Shown: piece by piece, positions 39,801 through 49,902 of the stretch
Position numbering within the stretch: position 1 is the stretch's first letter
How the letters are laid out: each line of letters starts with the position of its first letter
Source: Morella rubra
Taxonomy: Eukaryota > Streptophyta > Magnoliopsida > Fagales > Myricaceae
Assembly (NCBI GenBank): GCA_003952965.2
Contig: CM025849.1
Location: 29,568,464 to 29,632,463, forward strand
Reading direction: 5' to 3'
DNA length: 64,000 bases
Position numbers and translations under genes: made by a program
The notes under the pieces: model-generated
The model's input: the letters and a program-made list of their open reading frames with translations, nothing else
What the model was told of the DNA's origin: nothing
The model's database searches: none

Positions 39801-41465
39801 CGGTACATCTACTACACAGGCTAAAAATCCCTGACATCCCTCCCGTAATAATCGTTTTACTTGAATAGCAGAAATGACTGCAGGGAGAATACGTATTCGG
39901 GATCCTACAAACTTAAATTCTTGTTCTCCTGGGGGTTTGAAGACAACCTCTTTATTAAAACAATCAACACTAGCGTAATTGGTGGCTAGCCAATCCATCC
40001 CTAGGATCACGTCAAACCCATGCATACCAAACATAACCAGATTAGCTGGCAACACCCTCCCTTCTATCATAATAGGACACTGTCGACAGACTTTCCTACA
40101 TACCACTGAATTCCCCGTTGGAGTTTCCACAGAAAGATTAAATTCTAGCAACTCCGCCTCCAAGCCGCATAGCTTAACAAAAGTCGTGGAAATGAAAGAA
40201 TGCGTCGCTCCTGAATCAAATAATACTATGGCTTTTGCAGAGAATAATGGAATTGTACCTGTCACCACCTCGTTATTTCCTTCTGGTTCCTCCGGTTCAA
40301 GGCGTATACTCGAGCTTGCACATTATGTCGATTATGGTTGTTGTTTCGTGGAGCTTGATTATTGCCTCTCTGCTGGTTCAAATTTTCGCCATTCGTGGTT
40401 GCTGGATACGGACAATCCTTGACGTAATGACCCGCCTTTCCACAACGGAAGCATAACTTTGCCTCTACGCGACAGTCCCCCCAGTGAGTGCGATTACACT
40501 TTGGACAAAAAGAGCTTTGTGGCCGGCGCTGAATAATTTGACTCCCTTGCTCTCTTCCAGTCTTACCATCATCACTCCTTCTCTTTGGTGGCCCCTGATT
40601 AATGTTGGTGCGAGATCCTTGGAATGTAGATCTTTTCCTTTGCTCGAATTGCTCATTGCTTCGCCGAATACTCTGTTCTATCACCGTTGCTTTGTTTACC
40701 AACTCTGCAAAATTGTTAATCTGAAATCCCACTAGCGATCATAAACGCGATAATGAAGCCCTTCTTCAAACTTCCGGGCTTTCCTTTCTTCGTCCGGAAT
40801 TAGGTATAAAGCAAAACGAGAAAGCTCAATAAATTTAGCTGCGTACTCGTGTACACTCATTGAGCCTTGGACCAAATTAAGAAACTCTCTGGCCTTAGTA
40901 TCACGTACCGACCTCGGGAAAAATCGAGCATAGAATATCTCCTTGAAGCGTTCCCATGTGAGTGCTTGTCCTTGTGCTGCTTCCTGAAGCGTTCGTTCAG
41001 CGATCCACCAGCGCTTAGCTTCGCCTGATAGCTTAAACGTCGCATATAACACCTTCTGTTCTTCCGCAATGTAGAACCCGAAGTATATCTTCAATGTGCT
41101 GAATCCAATCTTCTGCAGCAGATGGATCAGCTTTTCCCTCATATGTCATCGGGTGCATTCGGTTGAATTGTTCGATAGTGCAGCCCTCGGCAACCGTATT
41201 CGTATTTCGCGATCCCGAATTGCGAGCGATTTCCTCCATAACTTGTTGCGCCACCTCCCGAATGACTGCCGAACTATGAGAACTCGGTCCAGCTCGAGAC
41301 TCGCCATTAACGGCCTCATTCAGGTTAAAAGAGTTAGCGGGATTAGACATCCTGTAAGAATGACTATATTACTCACGATAATTGCCAACGCCAACAAAAT
41401 ATTAAACCATAAACCTAAGCTACCCAATCCTACCCAAAAACTCAAGTTTTTAGTCTACAGAATCT

Positions 41466-41488
41466 AAAACCGTGCTCTGATACCAAGC
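41466..41488 (-). other. Primer binding site, initiator tRNA-Met type
   Basis: Immediately inside the 5' LTR the element strand reads TGGTATCAGAGCACGG after a short spacer. TGGTATCAGAGC is complementary to the 3' end of plant initiator methionine tRNA, the usual primer for this group. Confidence 0.88.
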
Positions 41489-42915
41489 TGTCACACCCCA
41501 GACCCAGTAGGGTCCCATAGTGGACTTTTCTCTTGACAACAGTAAAAAGATATAATAAAAATAATTCTTTCGTTTATTCAGAAACCAAACACTTGTAAAG
41601 TTCTCACTTTTAAACCATCATTAAAATTAAAACCTCTCAATAAAACATAAATCTAAAAACAAAACTCCTTCCTCATCTATCCCAGCCCGCATGCCATCTA
41701 AGCTTGATCCTCAGCATGCTCTTCCTTATACTCTGAAGATAGAAATATATTAACGGAGTGAGTTCGACAACTCAGTAAGCGGAGAATAAAAAGAATATTA
41801 ATAATAAAATTTCCAAATGATTCTTTTTCAGTAGTTCGGAACTTTTCCCTTAGGCAATATCAGTAAGCCATGTTTACCCTATGGCAGGGTTGTGCAATCA
41901 TTCGAAGAGATGCACCAAATCAGTAATCAGTGAGTTGGTACAACAGAGACAGTAATAACAGTAATCAGTAATACACATTGCCACCGAGATTTCAGAACAT
42001 AAAACAGTAATAAAAAAACATAAAATTATATTTCAGTATAAACAGTAATTGGATAACAGTGAAACCAAGAATTCAAAACAGACTTCGGTATAATTTTTCC
42101 CAAAACCGTCATTTCATATTATCGAGAAAAATTTATCGTTACCCCGCTTACCTGACTCGCTTGAATAATCGATATCCCGCTATTAGCACAACCTAACAGT
42201 AATCCGGAAAAATAATTAGGGATCAAAACGATATTTGAAACTTGAATTTCACAATGTATAATTCGTTTAACTATTTGAAACGAATTACACACGTGATCGA
42301 AGTAGAGAAGGAACAGAGCGTACCGGCACCGAAAAAAAACTTCAAGAATTCGCAACAATGAGAGAGACAAAGAAAGAGAGATATAGAGATCTCAAAAAAA
42401 TGACTGAGGTCGAAATTGAGAGGTGTGCTTGACCTCTGAACGAGCTCCCCCTTTTATAGTTGAGGAGAACCCAAGATTTGGCCGAAAAATTCATTACAAA
42501 ATCTTGAAACTGATGTCCTTTCGAAATCCCCCATAAAACATGATAAATCATATTATTTATGAAGAATCTTCGAGATATTTGCAAAGGAGTCGAATAGGCT
42601 TCGAAATCTAGGCCAAAAGAGGTGTAACGGGTGAGAAAATGAAGAGAGAGAGAGAACTGGTCGGCGAAAAGCCATGTAACTGCTGCAAAACTCGAGAATT
42701 AGGGCTGAGGAAGAAGAAGAGTCGAAACGCAACGTTTTACAAAAAAATCAAACCGGGCGAAAAGAAGTTTAAGTATTAACTACTCCCACCATTTAACACG
42801 CGAGCGCATGGCTCCAGTGGCTTGCTCGCCCTTTACCTCTCACGGCACCGAGGTTCGAATCCTCACGCTGCCCTTCTTTTGTTTTTTTTTTTTTTTTTAA
42901 AACTGGGTTATCACA
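41489..42915 (-). repeat. Right LTR (5' LTR of the antisense element)
   Basis: Its ends mirror those of the left LTR (TGTCACACC at 41489, TTATCACA ending at 42915) and it would carry the element promoter on the minus strand. It is slightly shorter and differs from the left copy mainly by small insertions or deletions. A tRNA-like fragment with T-run sits at about 42793-42899. Confidence 0.95.
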
Positions 42916-43375
42916 TATTGTGAAACATTCGTCAGCAACTTTAGACTCTATTTTTTCGGTCCTCTGCTTTATTCATATAGTAGCTCACAGTGATGCATAA
43001 GGCTAAGGTTATGTTAGCTTAGAGGCGTCGCATTAGTTTTCTGTTTGAGTCTCCTATTGTTCAGTGTGTCCGGCATACCTTTGGAAGCTGATTGTCTCAT
43101 TTAATGAGTCTTTGAACCCAAATGCTCTATTGATTCATCAGTAGGTTAGTCAAATTCTCACCACCACCAGAATCATCATCATCTTTATTATTACCTTCGT
43201 CTTTATAATCCCATGATTGAAGTGTAGTCTATCATAGGTAAAAATATTCATGAAAGACAAAGGAGAGATATGTGTAGAAGTTGTTGGATTTATCTTATGA
43301 CATTTGCAATCTCTTTTATTATTTCTACTTTTCATTCCCCCTATTTGTTTACTAACCTTATAATTTAAATTGTAG

Positions 43376-43627
43376 CTTTGATCAGTGGAGTAGTTTTGAG
43401 AATGTCAAATCCAACTCTTGGCTCTCTCGGGCACAAATATTCCTTGTCAAAATTTAGTACTTCAGGATTTTTATTTATCACAGGTGACGTTTTGTTCATT
43501 ATGGTTTCATGTTCATATGTCTTTTCTAGCCTTCGCTAATCTCCAATTGAATCTTTTAGGGTTAAAGTTACACGGTGGAGAATTGTGGGCAGTCGCAGAA
43601 GCATGGCCAGTCGGTGTATTTGGTCTT
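43376..43627 (+). pseudogene. BASS4: BASS4-like exons before the triplicated region
   Basis: Exon 43376-43483 follows TTGTAG and ends ATCACAG before GTGACG. Exon 43560-43627 follows ATCTTTTAG and ends GGTCTT before GTATGA. Joined in phase they encode a stretch with PTLGSLGHKYSLSKFSTSG and AEAWPVGVFGL, aligning with the PTLGCLA, STFGIF and EAWPAGLFGL region of plant BASS4. The last 27 or so bases recur at about 48572-48598, where a segmental duplication starts inside this exon. Confidence 0.85.
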
Positions 43628-43641
43628 GTATGATTTCAGTT

Positions 43642-44511
43642 CTTTTTTTTTTTTTTTTTAGATCATGTTCCAAAAATGAATCGAAATACAACAAGACTAG
43701 GTCGAAAATCCAACAACAACATACACTGGCAAGATCCACAAGGAATCGGCGAAAGCCACTATATGCTCCATGCGAGGTAATAGGAGCAGTGGCCGGACAT
43801 AGTGGACAACGCTACTAGGACCTAGACTAGTCAGGAGATAAGCACCACAACTTGGTATAGCAAGCCCCAACAAAGGCGGAAAAGATCCACAAGGGATCGG
43901 GAAAGCCCACGAGGAGTCGGAACCAAACACAACCAAACAACAAAAGAAACAACACACGGCCACACACGGCCAACCCAACCAACAGCAAAAACCAAGAAAC
44001 AAGCCAAAACTGGAATCGAACCACCACGGACGAGCGGAGAGGCCAAACGTCGAGAGCCGCAGGGAAGCCAGAACTGTTGAAAACAGCTCGAAAAAACATA
44101 GCAGCATCAGGCGCGTGAGACGCACGTGCAGCGCGAGAGGTGCGTGAGTCACCACGCGACGCCCAATGGAGACCGGACTGGGGTGGTGAAACTCGCCGGG
44201 GGGAGCAGAAGTTGATTGGAAAGGCGGTGTCCACCGGTGGAGCACAGAAACACCGGGATTTGACCTTCACGATTCCGACCAAAATGAGACAAAGAGAGGG
44301 AGGGGAAGAAGAAAAGGGAGCGGCTGAGGAGAAGAGAGAAAGAGAGGGAGAGGAGGAAGAGGGCCGGCGGGAAGAGCCGGAGCTCCTCCCGCCGTCGAAA
44401 CACCAAGGGTGAAAGAGACGGACTAGAGCTAGGGAGGGAAAATGTTCTAGAGAGAAGGCAGCGCCTCTCTCTTTAGAACACGCTGGACTTTTCTTTCAGG
44501 TTATGAGTTAC
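43642..44511 (-). mobile_element. Poly(A)-tailed non-autonomous LINE-like retroposon, copy 3
   Basis: It lies in a BASS4 intron, antisense to the gene. On the minus strand it starts CT-rich (near CTTTAGAACA in + coordinates 44482), is GC-rich with many intact CpGs, has no reverse transcriptase, and ends in an A-tail (T-run at 43642). The flanks share ATTTCAGTTC (43633-43642) and AATTCCAGTTCTTT (44512-44525), a probable target duplication. Intact CpGs in AT-rich surroundings suggest a recent arrival. It exists again at 48612-49500 through segmental duplication. Confidence 0.7.
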
Positions 44512-45196
44512 AATTCCAGTTCTTTTATGTGCTTTCTTTATGTTAACGTTTTTTGCTCAGGTCCTTTGTCTTGTTCAAATATTCAGAGAAATTCTAGTAT
44601 TGACTTAGAGTTGTCTAGTTCATTAGGAAGTTATTGATTAATCAGTAGAGTTTTATTCAATTTTCTTCACACATTAATCTTGATTTGATCGTTTTTGATA
44701 TTGAAGTTAGAACTTGGGTTATGAAATTTTTAATCAAATAAATCATTGCTATTAGACACTATTATGTGCTCTACGGTTCTTGCATTTTTTTTCAAACTAT
44801 ATGACTTACAACACCTCTATGAATTTTGTCTTAGCCATGACAGCGACTAAGGGTGCCCATTTGGTTAATTTTAATTTAATGTTTTGAGAGTGACTCAGGT
44901 TTCAGTGGCACAATAGTGCGTTCGGAAAGCATTTCTGAAAACACTTTTTCGATTTCTTCACAGTTGAGAAGTCAAAACTGCCCTCTTATCAGCGCGTTTC
45001 TTCCAAAAGCTGTCAAGCATGTTATTTTGCTGGAAACGGTGTTAGCTATTTATATCAACTCCGACTAAATAAAGCCACTGTTATAGTTAAAAAAAAACAA
45101 ATAAAGCCACTGTAAAACTGTCAGCTCCACACTTTGCGAATGCTGTTGACGTCTTTTCCGAAATACTGTAATTACATCTTCTATATATATATTTTA

Positions 45197-45556
45197 GGGA
45201 AAATACACTTTTCACCCACGAACTACCATATATTTTACACTTTGCACCCTAAACTACCAATTTTGACATATTACACCCTCTAACTACCAATTTAAACACT
45301 TTGCACTATTTCCAATTTTTAAACTAAAATGACGATAATGCCCTTAGATATTATTGTCAATTCATTAATTTCTCAAGTATTATTGTCAAATGAAGGTGCA
45401 AAATGTTTAATATTAGTAGTTAGAGGGTGTAATGTGTCAAAGGTAGTTTAGGTGCAAAGTGTATAACATTGGTAGTTTGAGGTGTAATGTCTTAAAGATA
45501 GTTTGGGCAATGTGTCACTACTCCGGTAGTTTGTGGGTGAAAAGTATATTTTTCCC
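45197..45556. mobile_element. MITE-like hairpin, copy A
   Basis: Inverted ends GGGAAAATACACTTTTCACC and, from the right read backwards, GGGAAAAATATACTTTTCACC. Inside, repeated ACTACCAA / TTGGTAGT words pair across the element. It is absent from the corresponding place in the third copy (about 54150), so it inserted after that copy split off. Confidence 0.8.
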
Positions 45557-45573
45557 TATATTTTTTTTTTCTT

Positions 45574-45850
45574 CCGCTTTTTGTGTTTTTCTTCCCAGTT
45601 TGTTTTTTTCTTTTCCTTTGATTGTGCTTGCATCTGGTATATTTTTTTACTTTTTTTTCCTATTTTTGTTTTTTTTTTTCAGTTTGTTTGTTTTTTTCTT
45701 TTCCTTTGATTGTGTTTGCATCTTGTATTTTTTTTTACTTTTTTTTCTTTCGTTTTTTTTTTTTTTTTTCAGTTTATTTTTTTCTTTTCCTTTGATTGTG
45801 GCATCCAGTATATTTTTTTTTTTTTTTCTTCCTTTTTTTCTTTTCCTTAC
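45574..45850. repeat. T-rich minisatellite, unit about 85 bp
   Basis: Three to four units each hold CAGTTTGTTTTTTTC, CCTTTGATTGTG, TGCATC and TATATTTTTTTAC-like words. Equivalent arrays lie at 50575-50835 and 54240-54320. Long open frames here are a by-product of the T-runs. Confidence 0.8.
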
Positions 45851-46279
45851 CTCCTCATTGCAAAAAGTCAACCGCAAATGTCTTTTTTCTGTTGATCGGC
45901 ACTGCTGCAAGTGTCAGGACTTGCAAACAGTGTCCAACTACCTTCGGGGGAAAAGACATTCATGCCCACATTCTCTGCGACAAGGCCGAATCTACCTTAG
46001 GTCCAATTTCGTCATTTTAAACTGAAGGAATAAATTCTCTGGACCCACTTAAATTTTGCGGTCGAAATTACCCCTACTCCACTTTTGAGTGTTTAATGCG
46101 GATGAGGTCAAAATTGTAATTATATAGTTACATTTGGGAGACATTTTGTCCTACGAAAAATAAAGTAGATGAGAGTGCTGTGATATTTCTAATATTCAAT
46201 AAGACCCTTTGAGTACTTTTATTGTTGCAGGTTTTTTTTATTGTTTTATTTGATTACTAAATTTCAATATTGAAATCAT

Positions 46280-47640
46280 TAGAGTTTGAAACTTTCAAAA
46301 AATTAGACAAACAAACTCTCCACACATAGGAATTTAAATTCGGGGAAATTCTTGGTTAAAACAGAGGCCAAACAGTTTTTGGAAGAAAGGCTCTGACAAG
46401 AGGGCAGTTTTGACTTCTCAACTGCAGGGAAACAAAAAAGTGTTCAAAATGCTTTCCAAACGCACTCTACTTCATGTGATTCCTTTACTATGACCTTCGA
46501 ACTAACATTTCATTGAAATTTTTCTTCAGTTTCTGCGTATATCTTCTAGATCAAAATGCTTTAGGGTATCTATGGAAATTAATCAAAGCAAAACAGCTAA
46601 TTGACGAGTACTCGTGAGTTTATATGATATGCAATCTCTATAGAACCTAACTGCTCCTGATACTGGCCAGAATGCTTTTTCACCTCACACTATACTGTAA
46701 ATGGGAACTATGTTCCCCTTTTTAATAGAGTTCCGCTTTTAAGTGTTTTAATTTATCCAGGCTTATATTCTATTGCTTAGTCCCTTCTCCGTCATTTTGA
46801 AGCAGCTTGCACCTCACGTAACAGGCGAACACAAAAGCTGCAATTTTTACTTTCTTTTTCCTGCAAATACTCAATCAATTCTGTATAGTGACTTGGACAT
46901 TTGCTATTTTTACTTGTGAACGACACAAGTATCGAAATACGCCTAACTTGGGGGCAGCAGCTTGTTTGGAACTATGACTGGAAGACTCCTATAGGATTAC
47001 TGTCTTTCTTGTTTCATGTTCTAATCCGTATAAGAATGGTAGCACTTAGAATTAACCGGGATTGAAATTTCATTATTTGACCAAAAATGTGACAGAGTGT
47101 ATAAAGGGGATAAGAAAAGGGAGCTTTGTGAAATGATTTAGTGAATGGGTTTAAACTTGGGAGAGACAAACAGAACTCTCCACACATAGTGCTCAGATTT
47201 AGTGCATGACCTAAAAAAAAAAAAGAAACACCATTATCCCCTAGACGGAGGATGTCGCTACAGGGAAAATGAGCTGACAGTTGAGAGAAGGCACTGCGCC
47301 TTTCTTTGTTTTTTTTTGCTGGACTTTTATTTCAGTCGGAGCCTGCCAGTTCTATAATGTGTTTTCTTTCTTTATGTTAACGTTTTTTGCTCATATCCTT
47401 TGTCTTGTTCAAATATTCGACAGAAATTTGGAAGAAAGATGCGCTGACAAGTCGAGTTCATTAGGAACTTATTCAACTGCCAGGGAAATAGAAAAAGTGT
47501 TTTCTTAGAAATGCTTTCCAAACGCACTTGGGTTAAATGAAAAGGATTTTAGTTTCTAAATGGCTTTATTTAGTCGGAGCCTGCTTGATATAAACGGTAG
47601 CAAAATAACATACAGACTGACAAGAGGGCAGTTTTGACTT
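46280..47640. other. Scrambled segment, probably a consensus artefact
   Basis: 46280-47080 matches the copy-B sequence downstream of 51400 but has lost many 2-10 bp pieces. 47270-47560 alternates every 5-25 bp between two sequences that lie about 2 kb apart in copy B (49430-49720 and 51500-51720), both in the same order. No gene can be read through it. Confidence 0.6.
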
Positions 47641-47988
47641 CTCAACTGGCAGGGAAACAAAAAAGTGTTTTCAGAAATGCTTTCCAAACGCACTCTAGCT
47701 TCATGTGATGTCACTATGACCTTTAACATTTCATTGAAATTTTTCTTCAGTATGAAATGCTTTAGGGTATCTATGGAAATTAATCAAAGCAAAACATTTC
47801 TAGACATTCTTCTCTGGCCGCCATATTGAGTACTCGTGAGTTTATATGGATATGCAATCTCTATAGAACCTAACTGGGCTCCTGATACTGGCCAGAATGC
47901 TTTTTCATTCCTTACACACTATACTGTAAATGGGAAGGTCTATGTTCCCCTTTTTAATAGAGTTCAAGTGTTTTAATTTATTGTCCAG

Positions 47989-48440
47989 GCTTATATTCTA
48001 TTGCTTAGTCCCTTCTCCTGGATCATTTTGCAAGTTCAGCTTGCACCTCAGGAGTTTGTAACAGGCATGCTGGCTGAACACAAAAGCTGCAATTTTTCTT
48101 TTGCTTTCTTTTTCCTGCAAACTACTCAAGGAATCATTGTTGTTCTGTATTAATTCAACAACAATAACTATTGTGATGTTCTTTGAAAATTAACTGATAT
48201 TGACGATTGTTGGAATAGGATTGGCTATTTTTACTTGTATGCCAACAACATTATCCAATAGAGTTGCACTGACACAAGTATCCCAAATTTTTCTCTGTTC
48301 TCTCTATCGATAGTTCTTTCAGCAAATACTATACTATATGCCTAACTTGGGTAGAAATGGCATAATTGCAGCTTGTTGGTGGGAACTTTGCTCTTGCTCT
48401 TGCAATGACTGTGATATCTAATTTATTAGGCATTTTAATA
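47989..48440 (+). pseudogene. BASS4: BASS4-like three-exon cassette, copy 1
   Basis: Exons 47989-48064, 48219-48277 and 48372-48440 encode a stretch with AYILLLSPFSWII, QEFVTG, CMPTTLS and GGNFALALAMTVISNLLGI, matching BASS4 transmembrane segments. The first exon ends ACAG before GCATGC, so the donor would be GC. The other donors are GT (GTATCC, GTAAGT) and all acceptors AG. Total 204 nt, phase 0 at both ends. Confidence 0.85.
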
Positions 48441-48611
48441 GTAAGTCCAGACTTTCCTTCATAGCTTACTACTCTCTTTTGGCCCTTAGTACCACCTTTA
48501 AATTATGCTATATGGAAAGCTTCAAGTATGTTAATGGGAAGGTCTATGGACCCTTTTTAATAGAGTTCTAAGCATGGCCAGTCGGTGTATTTGGTCTTGT
48601 ATGATTTCCAG

Positions 48612-49500
48612 TTTTTTTTTGTTTTTTTTTTTTTTTTTAGATCATGTTCCAAAAATGAATCGAAATACAACAAGACTAGGTCGAAAATCCAACAACAACA
48701 TACACTGGCAAGATCCACAAGGAATCGGCGAAAGCCACTATATGCTCCATGCGAGGTAATAGGAGCAGTGGCCGGACATAGTGGACAACGCTACTAGGAC
48801 CTAGACTAGTCAGGAGATAAGCACCACAACTTGGTATAGCAAGCCCCAACAAAGGCGGAAAAGATCCACAAGGGATCGGGAAAGCCCACGAGGAGTCGGA
48901 ACCAAACACAACCAAACAACAAAAGAAACAACACACGGCCACACACGGCCAACCCAACCAACAGCAAAAACCAAGAAACAAGGCCAAAACTGGAATCGAA
49001 CCACCACGGACGAGCGGAGAGGCCAAACGTCGAGAGCCGCAGGGAAGCCAGAACTGTTGAAAACAGCTCGAAAAAACATAGCAGCATCAGGCGCGTGAGA
49101 CGCACGTGCAGCGCGAGAGGTGCGTGAGTCACCACGCGACGCCCAATGGAGACCGGACTGGGGTGGTGAAACTCGCCGGGGGGAGCAGAAGTTGATTGGA
49201 AAGGCGGTGTCCACCGGTGGAGCACAGAAACACCGGGATTTGACCTTCACGATTCCGACCAAAATGAGACAAAGAGAGGGAGGGGAAGAAGAAAAGGGAG
49301 CGGCTGAGGAGGGGAAGAGGAGAAAGAGAGGGAGAGGAGGAAGAGGGGGGGCCGGCGGGAAGAGCCGGAGCTCCTCCCGCCGTCGAAACACCAAGGGTGA
49401 AAGAGACGGACTAGAGCTAGGGAGGGAAAATGTTCTAGAGAGAAGGCAGCGCCTCTCTCTTTAGAACACGCTGGACTTTTCTTTCAGGTTATGAGTTACA
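48612..49500 (-). mobile_element. Retroposon copy 3, second instance by duplication
   Basis: It is nearly identical to 43642-44511 apart from a few small insertions. It was copied with the surrounding DNA, not inserted independently: the flanking 5' side is the same BASS4 exon end. Confidence 0.75.
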
Positions 49501-49902
49501 ATTCCAGTTCTTTTATGTGCTTTCTTTATGTTAACGTTTTTTGCTCAGGTCCTTTGTCTTGTTCAAATATTCAGAGAAATTCTAGTATTGACTTAGAGTT
49601 GTCTAGTTCATTAGGAAGTTATTGATTAATCAGTAGAGTTTTATTCAATTTTCTTCACACATTAATCTTGATTTGATCGTTTTTGATATTGAAGTTAGAA
49701 CTTGGGTTATGAAATTTTTAATCAAATAAATCATTGCTATTAGACACTATTATGTGCTCTACGGTTCTTGCATTTTTTTTCAAACTATATGACTTACAAC
49801 ACCTCTATGAATTTTGTCTTAGCCATGACAGCGACTAAGGGTGCCCATTTGGTTAATTTTAATTTAATGTTTTGAGAGTGACTCAGGTTTCAGTGGCACA
49901 AT

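Larger units (their letters stand above)
35021..42915 (-). mobile_element. Ty3/gypsy chromovirus-type LTR retrotransposon, Tekay/Del-like
   Basis: The element is 7.9 kb, antisense to the BASS4-like locus and inserted in its intron. It has two LTRs of about 1.43 kb, a TATTG target duplication on both sides (35016-35020 and 42916-42920), a PBS next to the right LTR and a polypurine tract next to the left one. Parts in element order: gag with a CCHC knuckle (CFRCGKAGHYVKDC) in about 41350-40262; aspartic protease (LFDSGATHSFIS) near 40230; reverse transcriptase ([11 protein letters not shown]) and RNase H in about 39808-38317; integrase in about 38332-36880 ending in a chromodomain-like tail. 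The coding region is interrupted at several points, roughly five or more, so it looks broken. LTRs are nearly identical, so the insertion is young. Clade call rests on the reverse transcriptase and chromodomain wording. Confidence 0.93.
43607..46265. repeat. Segmental duplication, copy A
   Basis: The block from AGCATGGCCAGTCGG in a BASS4 exon through the retroposon, the MITE, the T-rich minisatellite and the CAATAAGACCCTTTGAG word matches 48571-51240 almost base for base. Copy A lacks short pieces, mostly in G-containing words, relative to copy B. Confidence 0.9.
44915..47695. mobile_element. Long-TIR element in copy A, rearranged
   Basis: The left arm at 44915 (AGTGCGTTCGGAAAGCATTT) faces inverted counterparts ending near 46469 and again at 47695 (AAACGCACT). 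Two right arms and a scrambled interior show that this copy is rearranged or mis-assembled. See the cleaner copy at 49903-51715. Confidence 0.5.

Noticed and set aside
43697-44282. Minus-strand open frames of 150-190 codons in the retroposon (repeated at 48676-49394)
   Set aside because: Several frames are open at once because of high GC and low stop density. The translated sequences show no known domain.
45459-46025. A 188-codon Phe-rich open frame, with similar ones at 50604-51008 and 54265-54498
   Set aside because: They arise from T-runs of the minisatellite (Phe codons), vary in frame between copies, and have no domain. Only the shared 55-codon end is noted as a finding.
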